Shown piece by piece: positions 8,259 to 15,881 of a DNA stretch of 26,497 bases. Numbering within the stretch: the stretch's first letter is position 1; the number at the start of each line of letters is the position of its first letter. Source of the DNA: an uncultured Clostridia bacterium (GTDB lineage Bacteria > Bacillota > Clostridia > Oscillospirales > CAG-272); the NCBI GenBank assembly GCA_904501765.1, contig CAJGCM010000014.1, forward strand, positions 1-26,497, read 5' to 3'. Position numbers and translations under genes: made by a program. Below the pieces are notes generated by a model. It was given only the letters and a program-made list of their open reading frames with translations. It was not told the DNA's origin and ran no database searches.

Positions 8259-9266
8259 ATGAAGGTAAAGCTTAAGGATATAGCAGAAGCTACGGGTTTT
8301 TCGGTAAACACAGTTTCACACGCTCTTCGCGACAGACCCGATATCCCCGAATCCACCAGAGAAAAAATCAAGCTCGCCGCTAAGGAAATGGGATATATCA
8401 AAAACGCTCACGCCAGCAGCTTTCGCTCGGGAAAAACCTCAACCATCTCCGTAATTCTGCCCGACATAACCAACCCCCATTTTACCATAGTATTCCGTGA
8501 GATTGAGGAATATTTCAGAGGAGTGGGAATGACTCCTATGTTTATAAATACCAACGAGAACGCCGAGGAAGAGCTTAATGCAGTTCGTCACGCAATAGAG
8601 CAAAATTCGGCGGGCGTAATAATCTGTCCTACCCAGGACAATAAGGACTCCTTGCGGCTTTTGGAAAAATCCTCGATACCCTACGTGCTTATAGGTAGGC
8701 GTTTCCCCGAAGAGAAGGGCTCAGACTACGTGGTTTGTGACGATACCGAAGGCGCTGCCTGCGCCACCGAAAGTCTTATTCTGTCAGGGCACAAAAAAAT
8801 TGCTTTCGTAGGCGCCGGGGAGCTTATTTCCTCGGGAAGAGAGCGGCTTCTCGGCTATAAATCCGCTTTGGCTGAGGCAAAAATCCCCTATGACGACACC
8901 TACGTTTACCACGTCGACCTGAAAAGTGCGCCAAGCACAGAGGCGCTGGAGAGCTTCTTATCGCAAATCTCCGACGCTACGGCAATCGTGGCTTTCAGCG
9001 ACAGCTTAGCCTTCCGAATTATAAGAAGCCTTGCAAAGCTCGGAAGACGAGTTCCCGAAGACGTATCGGTAATAGGATTTGACAACGTATGCTCCGATTA
9101 CATATTCCCGACTATGCTAAGCTCGGTAAGCGTGTCAAAAAAGACTATGGCGAAGGAGGCGTCGAGCCTGCTTTTTAAAAAAATATCCTCCACCACCGCA
9201 CCCCCTGAGCATATAGTTCTTCCTACAAAGCTTTTTCCAAGAGAAACCACAGCAAAAAGAAAGTGA
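8259..9266 (+). CDS. LacI/GalR-family transcriptional regulator
   Basis: This 335-residue repressor begins with the family DNA-binding domain VKLKDIAEATGFSVNTVSHAL (3-23) and the hinge region to about residue 60. A periplasmic-binding-protein-like sensor domain follows, with the typical IPYVLIGRRF, ESLILSGHKKIAFVG and PEDVSVIGFDN segments. The start is at ATG 8259, which has a strong AAAGGAGG eight bases upstream; an in-frame ATG 54 nt earlier lies ahead of the ribosome binding site and inside the promoter region. It is divergent from the glycyl-radical enzyme/glycosidase operon, whose promoter holds a matching palindromic operator, so it is probably a sugar-responsive local repressor. The inducer is unknown. 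Confidence 0.95.
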   Translation: MKVKLKDIAEATGFSVNTVSHALRDRPDIPESTREKIKLAAKEMGYIKNAHASSFRSGKTSTISVILPDITNPHFTIVFREIEEYFRGVGMTPMFINTNENAEEELNAVRHAIEQNSAGVIICPTQDNKDSLRLLEKSSIPYVLIGRRFPEEKGSDYVVCDDTEGAACATESLILSGHKKIAFVGAGELISSGRERLLGYKSALAEAKIPYDDTYVYHVDLKSAPSTEALESFLSQISDATAIVAFSDSLAFRIIRSLAKLGRRVPEDVSVIGFDNVCSDYIFPTMLSSVSVSKKTMAKEASSLLFKKISSTTAPPEHIVLPTKLFPRETTAKRK

Positions 9267-9352
9267 GAGCGGCCCGAGCATAAAGCGCTCCGCTGTGCTC
9301 CCGCACAGGAATGCCAGTCTCACTACTGCACAGCTCTCCGTCACAAAGCAAA

Positions 9353-9425
9353 AAAAGAGAACGATACACATCTCCGCCTTGGATTCATTCCACGGTGTGC
9401 TGTGCATCGCTCTCTTTTCTTTTTA
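9353..9425. terminator. Bidirectional terminator between lacI-type and UDP-glucose dehydrogenase genes
   Basis: AAAAGAGA (9353-9360) pairs with TCTCTTTT (9411-9418). The stem continues inward through CGAT/ATCG and CACA/TGTG, each after a single A-C mismatch. T-runs follow on the + side and A-runs precede it, suiting the convergent genes on either side. Confidence 0.75.
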
Positions 9426-9441
9426 TCTCTTACCGCAAGGA

Positions 9442-10626
9442 TTAATCTCTGAAATAAAGGTCACGGGTATAAACCTTGTCAAGCACGTCGCTTATATCCT
9501 CGCTGTACCTATTGGCTATAATAACGTCGCACATACTCTTAAACTCTTCAAGCTCACGAACGACACGGCTGTTAAAGAAGGTCGATTCCTTCATTGTAGG
9601 CTCGTATATAACCACCTCAATGCCCTTCGCCTTTATGCGCTTCATAACGCCCTGAATGGAGCTTTGACGGAAATTATCGCTTCCCGCCTTCATAGTAAGC
9701 CTATACACGCCTACCACCTTTGGTGATTTTGCGATAATCTGGTCGGCAATAAAGTCCTTCCTGGTGGAATTTGCGGCAACTATTGCTGAAATTATATTCT
9801 GAGGAACGTGCTCGTAGTTTGCTAAAAGCTGCTTTGTGTCCTTAGGCAGACAGTATCCGCCGTAGCCAAAGGATGGGTTATTATAATGAGAGCCGATTCT
9901 CGGGTCGAGCCCTACGCCCTCTATTATGGATTTAGTGTCAAGACCTCTTACTGCTGCATAGGTATCAAGCTCGTTGAAGAACGATACACGGAGCGCAAGA
10001 TAGGTATTTGAGAAGAGCTTTACAGCCTCCGCCTCGGTGGGATTCATAATCCTTACCTCAACGTCCTCTTTTATTGCTCCCTCACGAAGAAGTGTAGCAA
10101 AAATCTTAGCCTTTTCCAAAAGCGCCTCGCTTTGCAAGGATGCGCCGACTATGATACGGCTGGGATAAAGATTGTCGTAAAGCGCCTTTCCTTCCCTTAG
10201 AAATTCGGGGCTGAAAATAATATTTTTAAAGCCAGTCCGCTCTCTTATGTTTTCGGTAAAGCCTACGGGAACTGTTGATTTCACAACGATTACCGCCTCG
10301 GGATTAACCTGCTTCACCCTCTCTATTACAGCCTCCACCGAGGAGGTGTCAAAATAGTTCTTTGAGGGGTCGTAATTCGTAGGAGTTGAAACAACGACGA
10401 ATTCTGCATCCCTGTAAGCCGAATCCCCGTCGGTGGTGGCTGTTAAGTTAAGCTCCTTCGTTTCTAAATATTCTTCAATCTCCTTGTCTACTATCGGGGA
10501 TTTTCGTCCGTTTATCATTTCCACCTTTTCGGGAATGATATCAACCGCGACAACCCTGTTTTTCTGTGCAAGAAGCACTGCTATTGACAGACCTACGTAG
10601 CCTGTTCCCGCAACTGCGATTTTCAT
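9442..10626 (-). CDS. ugd: UDP-glucose 6-dehydrogenase
   Basis: This 394-residue enzyme oxidises UDP-glucose to UDP-glucuronate with two NAD+. It opens with a Rossmann GTGYVGLS loop (7-14), has STPTN (80-84), KSTVPVG (116-122), PEFLREG (140-146) and the catalytic-cysteine segment FGYGGYCLPKD (253-263) with Cys259. The start is ATG 10626, behind GAAAGGAAA. The open frame continues 51 codons upstream, but those codons run through an inverted repeat and look non-coding. It is the last gene of the nucleotide-sugar operon, 228 bp after the 4-epimerase gene, so it may be set apart by partial termination. Its product is the substrate of that epimerase. Confidence 0.96.
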   Translation of the reverse strand: MKIAVAGTGYVGLSIAVLLAQKNRVVAVDIIPEKVEMINGRKSPIVDKEIEEYLETKELNLTATTDGDSAYRDAEFVVVSTPTNYDPSKNYFDTSSVEAVIERVKQVNPEAVIVVKSTVPVGFTENIRERTGFKNIIFSPEFLREGKALYDNLYPSRIIVGASLQSEALLEKAKIFATLLREGAIKEDVEVRIMNPTEAEAVKLFSNTYLALRVSFFNELDTYAAVRGLDTKSIIEGVGLDPRIGSHYNNPSFGYGGYCLPKDTKQLLANYEHVPQNIISAIVAANSTRKDFIADQIIAKSPKVVGVYRLTMKAGSDNFRQSSIQGVMKRIKAKGIEVVIYEPTMKESTFFNSRVVRELEEFKSMCDVIIANRYSEDISDVLDKVYTRDLYFRD

Positions 10627-10649
10627 ATAAGACGTTTCCTTTCTACATC

Positions 10650-10687
10650 GAAAAGCGCACCCCTTGGAAATTCCAGAGGGCGTTTTC
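10650..10687. promoter_or_regulatory. Long imperfect hairpin in the leader of UDP-glucose dehydrogenase
   Basis: Between the epimerase stop and the ugd start, CCCT-C-TGGAA pairs with TTCCA-AGGG, and the outer GAAAACGC/GCGCTTTTC nearly pair. In the sense (minus) strand the stem ends in CTTTTC just upstream of the ribosome binding site. It could be an attenuator or processing site. A second, shorter CCCC/GGGG hairpin lies at about 10834-10850. Confidence 0.45.
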
Positions 10688-10854
10688 CGCTTTTTGTTTC
10701 TGTAATTTCTGTGCAAGACTTGCCGAAGGGTTACCAACATATACCCCGAAGACAATGTTGCTCCTGAATTTAAAATCAAAAGGAAATCTGCCCCTACGAG
10801 TGCTTCTCCATGGCAACAGAATAATTCCCGAAAAATCCCCTGTGGGGAAAATTA

Positions 10855-11925
10855 TTAAACCTTGTAAAACTCCTTATACCAGCGAGCGAAGCGGCGAAGC
10901 CCCTCTCGGAGTGTAGTTGATGGCTTAAAGCCGAAATCTCTTTCAAGCGCCGACGTGTCGGCAAAAGTAACCGGAACGTCGCCGGGCTGCATCGGAACGA
11001 GCTTTTTCCTTCCCTCAAGGTCAAAGTCCGCAGGAAGCACGCCTGCGCTTATAAGCTCCTCTCCGAGAATATTAACGAAATCAAGGAGATTCTCGGGGCT
11101 GTTATTGCCGATATTGTATACACGGTATGGGGGCAATGGAAGTCCGTCCTCACCGTCAGTTTTTTCGGGGGCGCACCTCATTACTCTGAGAACACCCTCT
11201 ACTATATCGTCAACGTAGGTGAAGTCCCTCTTACAGTTACCATAATTAAAAATCTCTATGGTCTTGCCTGATATAAGCTTGTTCGTAAAGCCGAAATACG
11301 CCATATCGGGTCTGCCGGCAGGGCCGTAAACCGTAAAGAAACGAAGACCGGTCGAGGGTATGTTGTAAAGCTTACTGTATGCGTGAGCCATAAGCTCGTT
11401 TGATTTTTTGGTCGCCGCATAAAGGCTTACCGGGTTGTCTACCTTATCCTCGGTTGAATAGGGTATCTTCTTATTGCTTCCGTAAACGGAAGACGAGGAG
11501 GCGTAAACAAGATGCTCAACCTCATGGTGGCGGCAGGCTTCAAGAATGTTATAGAAGCCTATAAGGTTCGACTCTACGTAAACGTCGGGATTTGTTATGG
11601 AGTATCTCACCCCTGCCTGGGCGGCAAGATTTACCACAACAGAGGGAGAGTATTCGTCAAAAATCTCCTTTATAAAATCCCCATCGCCGATATTCCCTTT
11701 TTTGAATATCCACGAAGAGCGGCTCCCCTTCGCAGCCCGCTCGATTTCCGAGAGTCTGTATTCCTTTATTGACACGTCATAGTAGTCGTTCATGTTGTCA
11801 ACGCCTATAACCGTCATGCCCTCGCCCTCTGCGAGCAGCCTCATAACAAGGTTTGCACCAATGAAGCCTGCGGCTCCTGTTACAAGAATTTTCTTTCCTT
11901 CAAAAAACACGTTGCGATTCAGCAT
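10855..11925 (-). CDS. UDP-glucuronate 4-epimerase-like NAD-dependent epimerase
   Basis: This 356-residue extended short-chain dehydrogenase has the NAD-binding GAAGFIG (17-23), the NLAAQAGVRYSI segment (99-110) typical of UDP-glucuronate 4-epimerases, ASSSSVYG (142-149) and the catalytic YAATK pair Tyr169/Lys173. RFFTVYGPAGRPDMA also matches that group. It should interconvert UDP-glucuronate and UDP-galacturonate in the cytoplasm. The ATG overlaps the preceding nucleotidyltransferase stop by 7 nt (ATGCTGA) with a GGGGG run seven bases upstream, implying coupled translation. The presence of UDP-glucose dehydrogenase downstream supports this substrate over UDP-galactose. A pentose or N-acetyl sugar epimerase is a less likely alternative. 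Confidence 0.9.
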   Translation of the reverse strand: MLNRNVFFEGKKILVTGAAGFIGANLVMRLLAEGEGMTVIGVDNMNDYYDVSIKEYRLSEIERAAKGSRSSWIFKKGNIGDGDFIKEIFDEYSPSVVVNLAAQAGVRYSITNPDVYVESNLIGFYNILEACRHHEVEHLVYASSSSVYGSNKKIPYSTEDKVDNPVSLYAATKKSNELMAHAYSKLYNIPSTGLRFFTVYGPAGRPDMAYFGFTNKLISGKTIEIFNYGNCKRDFTYVDDIVEGVLRVMRCAPEKTDGEDGLPLPPYRVYNIGNNSPENLLDFVNILGEELISAGVLPADFDLEGRKKLVPMQPGDVPVTFADTSALERDFGFKPSTTLREGLRRFARWYKEFYKV

Positions 11926-12662
11926 TTCACAACCCCCTGATACTCTCTTTTTACCTTTTCGTAGCTCTCAAGATTTCCTATATCGTACCTGTCGCCGGGC
12001 ATTTCCATAGCATAAACCTCACTCTGGGTGCAAAGCCAGGCTATATAGCTTCCCGGAGCATCTGTTCCGCAGCCTGCCTCAATTCCAAGCTTGACACGCC
12101 CCACGTCCTCTTTTGCATAATAGTAGAATGGCGGACAACACCAATGGGTCTCGGGTGTTTGCGATTTCTCGGTCATGCGGATAACTCTGTCGCTTTCGTC
12201 AGGGGTGAGCACTCCGCACTTAAGAAGCCTTTTCTCGTCCTTCTCGTAGTAACGCATAACAGAGCTTCTGCCCTTTGACTTAGCATAGCGAATAAAGGAC
12301 TTTAAGCTGAAGTCGAGAAGGTTATCTCCCGCTATTACCAGCACGTCCTCGTCAATGCCAAGAGTATCTATGGCAAACTGAACGTCAAGTACAGCGCCAA
12401 GTCTGGTTTCGTTTGAGGTCGTTCCATCGTCAAGCACCGTAATCTTAACGCCGCTCTTTCCAAGTGCGAACTTATCGAAATGGGGCGCAAATTTATGGTT
12501 TGTAATTATAATGAATTCATTTACCTCACCCGAGGAGGCTATATCGTCTATTAGCCAATCGAGAATAGTTTTTCCGCCAACCTCAAGCAGGGGCTTGGGA
12601 AAATTCTCCGTCAATGGGTAGAGGCGTGTGGCATATCCTGCCGCCAGTATCAGACATTTCAT
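11919..12662 (-). CDS. Sugar-1-phosphate nucleotidyltransferase
   Basis: This 247-residue protein belongs to the NTP_transferase family. ILAAGYATRLYPLTENFPKPLL (5-26) is the nucleotide-binding signature, with Tyr where most members have a second Gly in the loop. AGDN (111-114) carries the metal-binding Asp112, and GDRYDIGN is at 223-230. It should join a sugar-1-phosphate to UTP or dTTP, releasing pyrophosphate. ATG 12662 has AGGAG five bases upstream and lies 8 nt after the kinase stop; an in-frame ATG 48 nt upstream is inside the kinase gene. Its position between a GalAK-like kinase and a UDP-uronate epimerase suggests it makes UDP-galacturonate or UDP-galactose. Specificity cannot be decided from the motifs. 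Confidence 0.85.
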   Translation of the reverse strand: MKCLILAAGYATRLYPLTENFPKPLLEVGGKTILDWLIDDIASSGEVNEFIIITNHKFAPHFDKFALGKSGVKITVLDDGTTSNETRLGAVLDVQFAIDTLGIDEDVLVIAGDNLLDFSLKSFIRYAKSKGRSSVMRYYEKDEKRLLKCGVLTPDESDRVIRMTEKSQTPETHWCCPPFYYYAKEDVGRVKLGIEAGCGTDAPGSYIAWLCTQSEVYAMEMPGDRYDIGNLESYEKVKREYQGVVKC

Positions 12663-12670
12663 AAAGGCTC

Positions 12671-13852
12671 CTATCTGCGACAGAGGCTTACGCCGTCTGC
12701 GCTTGTGCATATGTGGGAAGAATACTTCCCTTTAAGAGCGGGAAAGGCTTTGATATATTCGTGTCCCACCTCGTATATGATTTTCTCCTCGTACGCCGGG
12801 TCAATAAGCGCCATACAGCAGCCTTTAAATCCCGCTCCGGAGAAGCGCCCGCCGTAAATACCCGGGGTGCGTGTCATAATTTCATATAAGGTCTTCAGCT
12901 CGTCAGACCCTGTTTCCCAGTTGTATATAGAGGACTTTCCGCTCTCAAAGGACAACCTTCCGTATTCCTCAATATCTCCACGCCTGAACGCCTCCGCTCC
13001 AAGCTTTACACGCTCGAATTCCGTGTACCAATGCTCCGCTCTCTTGGCAAAATTCTCGGGCAGACGGTCCTTATAGGCTAAATACACCTCATACGGAACG
13101 TCCCTTAAATAGGTTTCGGAAAACTTACCGTATTCCATGCCCGCATACGCCTTAAGAGCATACGCTGCGCTGCGGCATTCGTCGACTCTCATATTAAATT
13201 TCGACCCCGCCAAGGTTCTCTCTATTCCCGAGAAGAAAATAGCGATTTTGTAAGGCTTCATATCTTGGCGTGCAGGTATAAGCTCGTAACTGTCGTCAAG
13301 AGTGTCAAGATAAAGCAGGTGGTCCTTTTTTGAATAAACCTCACAGGACTGGTCAAGCTTTCCGCAGGAAACTCCTACGTATTCATTCTCCGCCTCAAGG
13401 GCTACTTGTATAAGCTCACCGTCGGACAGAGAAATTTCGTTCACACGGCAAAGGGCGGAAAGATAAGCTATTATTACCGCCGCCGAGGAAGAAAGCCCGC
13501 CGATGGGCAAAGAGCCTTCAATAACTCCCGAAAGACCCGCCTTCAAGCTATACCTTTTGGAAAGAGTTATGGTTGCGCCTCTTAAATAGTCAGCCCAGTC
13601 ACCCTGCTTTACCGAAGGAGTGCTGCTTATGTGCCACTGGGCTCTTTTGTCAAACTGCAAAGAGGTAAGCTCCACAACTCCGTTCTGCTTTGGTCCGTAA
13701 GCTATATGTATTCCTCGGTCTATCGCAAGACCCGTTATTTTTCCGTGCTGATGGTCGCTGTGAGCGCCTATGGGGCATATGCGATAAGGGCAAAATGCCA
13801 CACCCGCCGGTTCTTTATTATAGGTTTTTAAAAACTGCTCTTCACAAAACAT
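12671..13852 (-). CDS. GHMP sugar kinase, galacturonokinase-like
   Basis: This 393-residue GHMP kinase has all three family motifs: the N-terminal sugar-binding motif at 22-37, GGLSSSAA (118-125) for ATP phosphate binding, and GGRFSGAGFKGCC (334-346). GKLDQS (164-169) holds the likely catalytic Asp167. The first motif reads YRICPIGAHSDHQHG instead of the GRVNLIGEHTDY form of galactokinase. From memory it is close to the YRICPLGAHIDHQ form of plant galacturonokinase, as are KRAEHWYTE and PGIYGGRFSGAGFKGCC. The likely product is therefore galacturonate 1-phosphate, with galactose 1-phosphate the alternative. Downstream nucleotidyltransferase and epimerase genes fit a UDP-uronate role. AAAGG lies rather far (about 12 nt) upstream of the ATG. 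Confidence 0.85.
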   Translation of the reverse strand: MFCEEQFLKTYNKEPAGVAFCPYRICPIGAHSDHQHGKITGLAIDRGIHIAYGPKQNGVVELTSLQFDKRAQWHISSTPSVKQGDWADYLRGATITLSKRYSLKAGLSGVIEGSLPIGGLSSSAAVIIAYLSALCRVNEISLSDGELIQVALEAENEYVGVSCGKLDQSCEVYSKKDHLLYLDTLDDSYELIPARQDMKPYKIAIFFSGIERTLAGSKFNMRVDECRSAAYALKAYAGMEYGKFSETYLRDVPYEVYLAYKDRLPENFAKRAEHWYTEFERVKLGAEAFRRGDIEEYGRLSFESGKSSIYNWETGSDELKTLYEIMTRTPGIYGGRFSGAGFKGCCMALIDPAYEEKIIYEVGHEYIKAFPALKGKYSSHICTSADGVSLCRR

Positions 13853-13905
13853 ATCAACGTCAAACCTTTCATATATTCAAAGCCCTTTTGGACTTTAGCG
13901 AAGCC

Positions 13906-14625
13906 TTACAGGTCGGCAAGATGCCCATCGTGAGAATATTCACCGGCAACCAGCCTATCTCCGTCATAGTAAACAACAGAAATCGAAGCGTTTGAAGGGA
14001 AAGGAAGCTCTTTTCCAATATTCTCGGGAGCGATACCCGCAATTTCGCCGAACGCCGCTCTTATAGCCGCCGCATGAAATACAACGAGAACGGTTTTTCC
14101 AACATTTTCTCTCGCTATCTTAAGAAGCTCCGCTCCGATTCTTTCTCTGAGGTGCTGAACGCTCTCTCCGCCGGGTGCGCCGCGGAAGGTGCCGAAATTC
14201 TCACCCCACTCCTCTGTGAAATATTTTCCGAACCATTCCTGAAGCTCTACCACGAGGAAGCCTTCCCAGCTGCCTACGTGAATCTCTCTGAGCTCTTTGT
14301 CGGTGATTATGTTCATAGAATGACGTTCGGCGATAGGCGTAGCCGTTTCATAAGCTCTCGACAGGTCGGAGGAATAAATCGCATCCACCTGCATATCGCA
14401 AAGGAATTCTGCGGTGCGCTCCGCCTGTGTTCTTCCTCTTTCGGAAAGCCCAAAGTTTGTATGTCCGAGGAAACGTCTTACCATATTTCCAAAGCTTTCG
14501 CCGTGGCGAATAAGCAAGAGCCTGGTGTTGTATTCAGAATCAAATGAAAGGGGACTCATGTCGGGAGCTGCTGCCCCATCCGGAGCATTTGCGCCGATAC
14601 CGCTTTTGTCAAAGTTAGTTTTCAT
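13906..14625 (-). CDS. Histidine phosphatase superfamily protein (phosphoglycerate-mutase-like)
   Basis: This 239-residue protein has the RHGE motif (40-43) with phospho-accepting His41, a likely proton donor Glu114 in LREIHVGSWEG, and the second conserved His184 in VVFHAAA. The first 33 residues form a low-complexity Ala/Gly/Asp-rich lead not typical of the family. ATG 14625 is nevertheless supported by GGAGG four bases upstream. It is the first gene of the nucleotide-sugar operon, 53 nt before the kinase gene, behind a good promoter. It may dephosphorylate a sugar phosphate or another small phosphorylated metabolite of this pathway. The family is too broad to name the substrate. Confidence 0.88.
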   Translation of the reverse strand: MKTNFDKSGIGANAPDGAAAPDMSPLSFDSEYNTRLLLIRHGESFGNMVRRFLGHTNFGLSERGRTQAERTAEFLCDMQVDAIYSSDLSRAYETATPIAERHSMNIITDKELREIHVGSWEGFLVVELQEWFGKYFTEEWGENFGTFRGAPGGESVQHLRERIGAELLKIARENVGKTVLVVFHAAAIRAAFGEIAGIAPENIGKELPFPSNASISVVYYDGDRLVAGEYSHDGHLADL

Positions 14626-14661
14626 AATTCCTCCAAAAGTAAATAAATATTTTACTTTTAT

Positions 14662-14690
14662 ATTATAACAAACAAAGGAGGATAAATCAA
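14662..14690 (-). promoter_or_regulatory. Sigma-A promoter of the nucleotide-sugar operon
   Basis: On the minus strand, TTGATT (14690-14685), a 17-nt spacer and TATAAT (14667-14662). Transcription would begin near 14655, about 30 nt ahead of ATG 14625. Confidence 0.75.
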
Positions 14691-14833
14691 TCCCCTATTT
14701 AAAATTTGAAACATCTTGCATCCTAAAGGCCTTCTTTTCCGCCTTAAAGTCAAAATTCACGATTTCTTAAGTTAAAACCCCTCTTCGTTCATTTAGTTCA
14801 AAGGAATACGATGTGTAAATTGGTTGCTCTTTC

Positions 14834-14875
14834 AATTCGGGAAAGGCGTAATTTAATTCGGGAAAGACAAAATTT
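14834..14875. repeat. Tandem 21-bp repeat, two copies
   Basis: AATTCGGGAAAG begins each of two adjacent 21-bp units (14834-14854 and 14855-14875). Both end in AATTT; they differ at four positions in the middle. The function is unknown. Confidence 0.7.
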
Positions 14876-14938
14876 AAAAAAAGCGGTGTCTTGGAATAAT
14901 TTTTAAATCCCGGGTTCCCAGCCAAAAACACAGATTTT

Positions 14939-14964
14939 TTCGTAATTATTCGTAATTTTGTATA
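14939..14964. repeat. Imperfect direct repeat, left copy
   Basis: This starts TTCGTAATT, continues through TTCGTAATTTTGTATA and closely resembles 15855-15881. The two copies bound the A/C-rich segment about 890 bp apart. Confidence 0.5.
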
Positions 14965-15143
14965 TCGAGAGCAACAGCCGCTCCCCAACGCAAGTTTTCA
15001 AAAAAGAAAAACCTTGCAAAACAAAAAAAGCAAAAACACCATCTGCACTGCGCAAGAGAAATTAGAAGAGTGCAAAAAAGCTTCAAGGCATCTCCGCTTT
15101 TAAGCAAAAAACGCAAAAAAATCTGCGTATAACGTGCTTCACA

Positions 15144-15166
15144 GTCGCAGCCGAGCAGGCTGCGAC
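15144..15166. other. Perfect 9-bp hairpin in the gene-free region
   Basis: GTCGCAGCC pairs with GGCTGCGAC around the five-base loop GAGCA. No T-run follows on either strand, so it is not an ordinary terminator. It may be part of a structured RNA or a protein-binding cruciform. Confidence 0.6.
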
Positions 15167-15344
15167 AATTAGCAACAGGCAAGTCAAAGCACACGCTACA
15201 AGCTCCTCTCGCCAAATCTCACCGCAAAACCAACAAAACGCGTACCTCAAAAAACAGACAAGCAAAAATCTCGGAGTAAAAAGCAAGTAAAGTACTCCCC
15301 TACCAAAAAAGAGGCATTCCCTTTAAAACGCAATTCTAAAAAAG

Positions 15345-15368
15345 ACCCGTTCCGCAAGGATTCCGGGT
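15345..15368 (+). other. Hairpin with a GCAA tetraloop
   Basis: ACCCG pairs with CGGGT and, past a small asymmetric bulge, TCC pairs with GGA around GCAA, a GNRA-type tetraloop. This form is seen in structured RNAs and hints at transcription in the + direction, but no known RNA family was recognised. Confidence 0.45.
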
Positions 15369-15854
15369 AGGCGTGTAAAAAAATGCCCCATATCAGCCCC
15401 AAAAAGAGCCATTTAAGCCATCCTTCTCATAAACAGGAACCCGTGTTATTTTTTGAAGCAGCAATACACCGTGTCATTTTTTTGCATAACTGACGGCAGC
15501 ATCTTCTCTCCGAAAAAAACGGCAACACCATCTCTTAAAAAACAGCAGTACAAAAACAAAAAAAAGACCGCCTGCCTTCGCAAAAAAGCACCGACAAAAA
15601 CATAGACACTGGGGTGGCAAATACTCACCCATTCGTTTTGCACAGCATCACAGAGTGCACAAAGTAAAGAAAGCGCATCGGTAAAAACACCACACACAAG
15701 GCAGCGTTTGCCACACAAAATTCGTTTTAAAAAGCAACGCTCCCCGTGGCAAAAACGCCACACCTTCTTAGGCTTTTTTCTCTCTTTTCGCCAACTCAAT
15801 TTATGAAAAAGTGTTTTAAAAGTCAAAAAAATCGCAAAGTACCAAATCGCTGAT

Positions 15855-15881
15855 TTCGTAATTTTTTCGAATTTTTGTATA
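15855..15881. repeat. Imperfect direct repeat, right copy
   Basis: TTCGTAATT followed by TTTTCGAATTTTTGTATA; pairs with the copy at 14939-14964 in the same orientation. Confidence 0.5.

Noticed and set aside
10627..10779. 51-codon N-terminal extension of UDP-glucose dehydrogenase
   Set aside because: It precedes the Rossmann GTGYVG start normally found at the very N-terminus and runs through a hairpin.
12671..13852. Plain galactokinase (galK) label
   Set aside because: The first GHMP motif differs from the GRVNLIGEHTDY form and the operon handles UDP-uronates, so a galacturonokinase-like call fits better; galactose remains the alternative substrate.
14767..14988. 73-codon minus frame with repeated FPEL peptides
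   Set aside because: The peptide repeat simply reflects the 21-bp tandem DNA repeat; there is no start signal or family resemblance.
14946..15286. Two overlapping minus-strand frames of 89 and 67 codons rich in Cys, Phe and Leu
   Set aside because: Composition follows the T/G bias of that strand; they overlap each other in different frames and lack start signals.
15446..15826. Minus-strand 126-codon open frame in the gene-free region
   Set aside because: It is Cys/Phe/Lys-rich, as expected from the A/C-rich opposite strand, with no domain, no good ribosome binding site and no conserved context.
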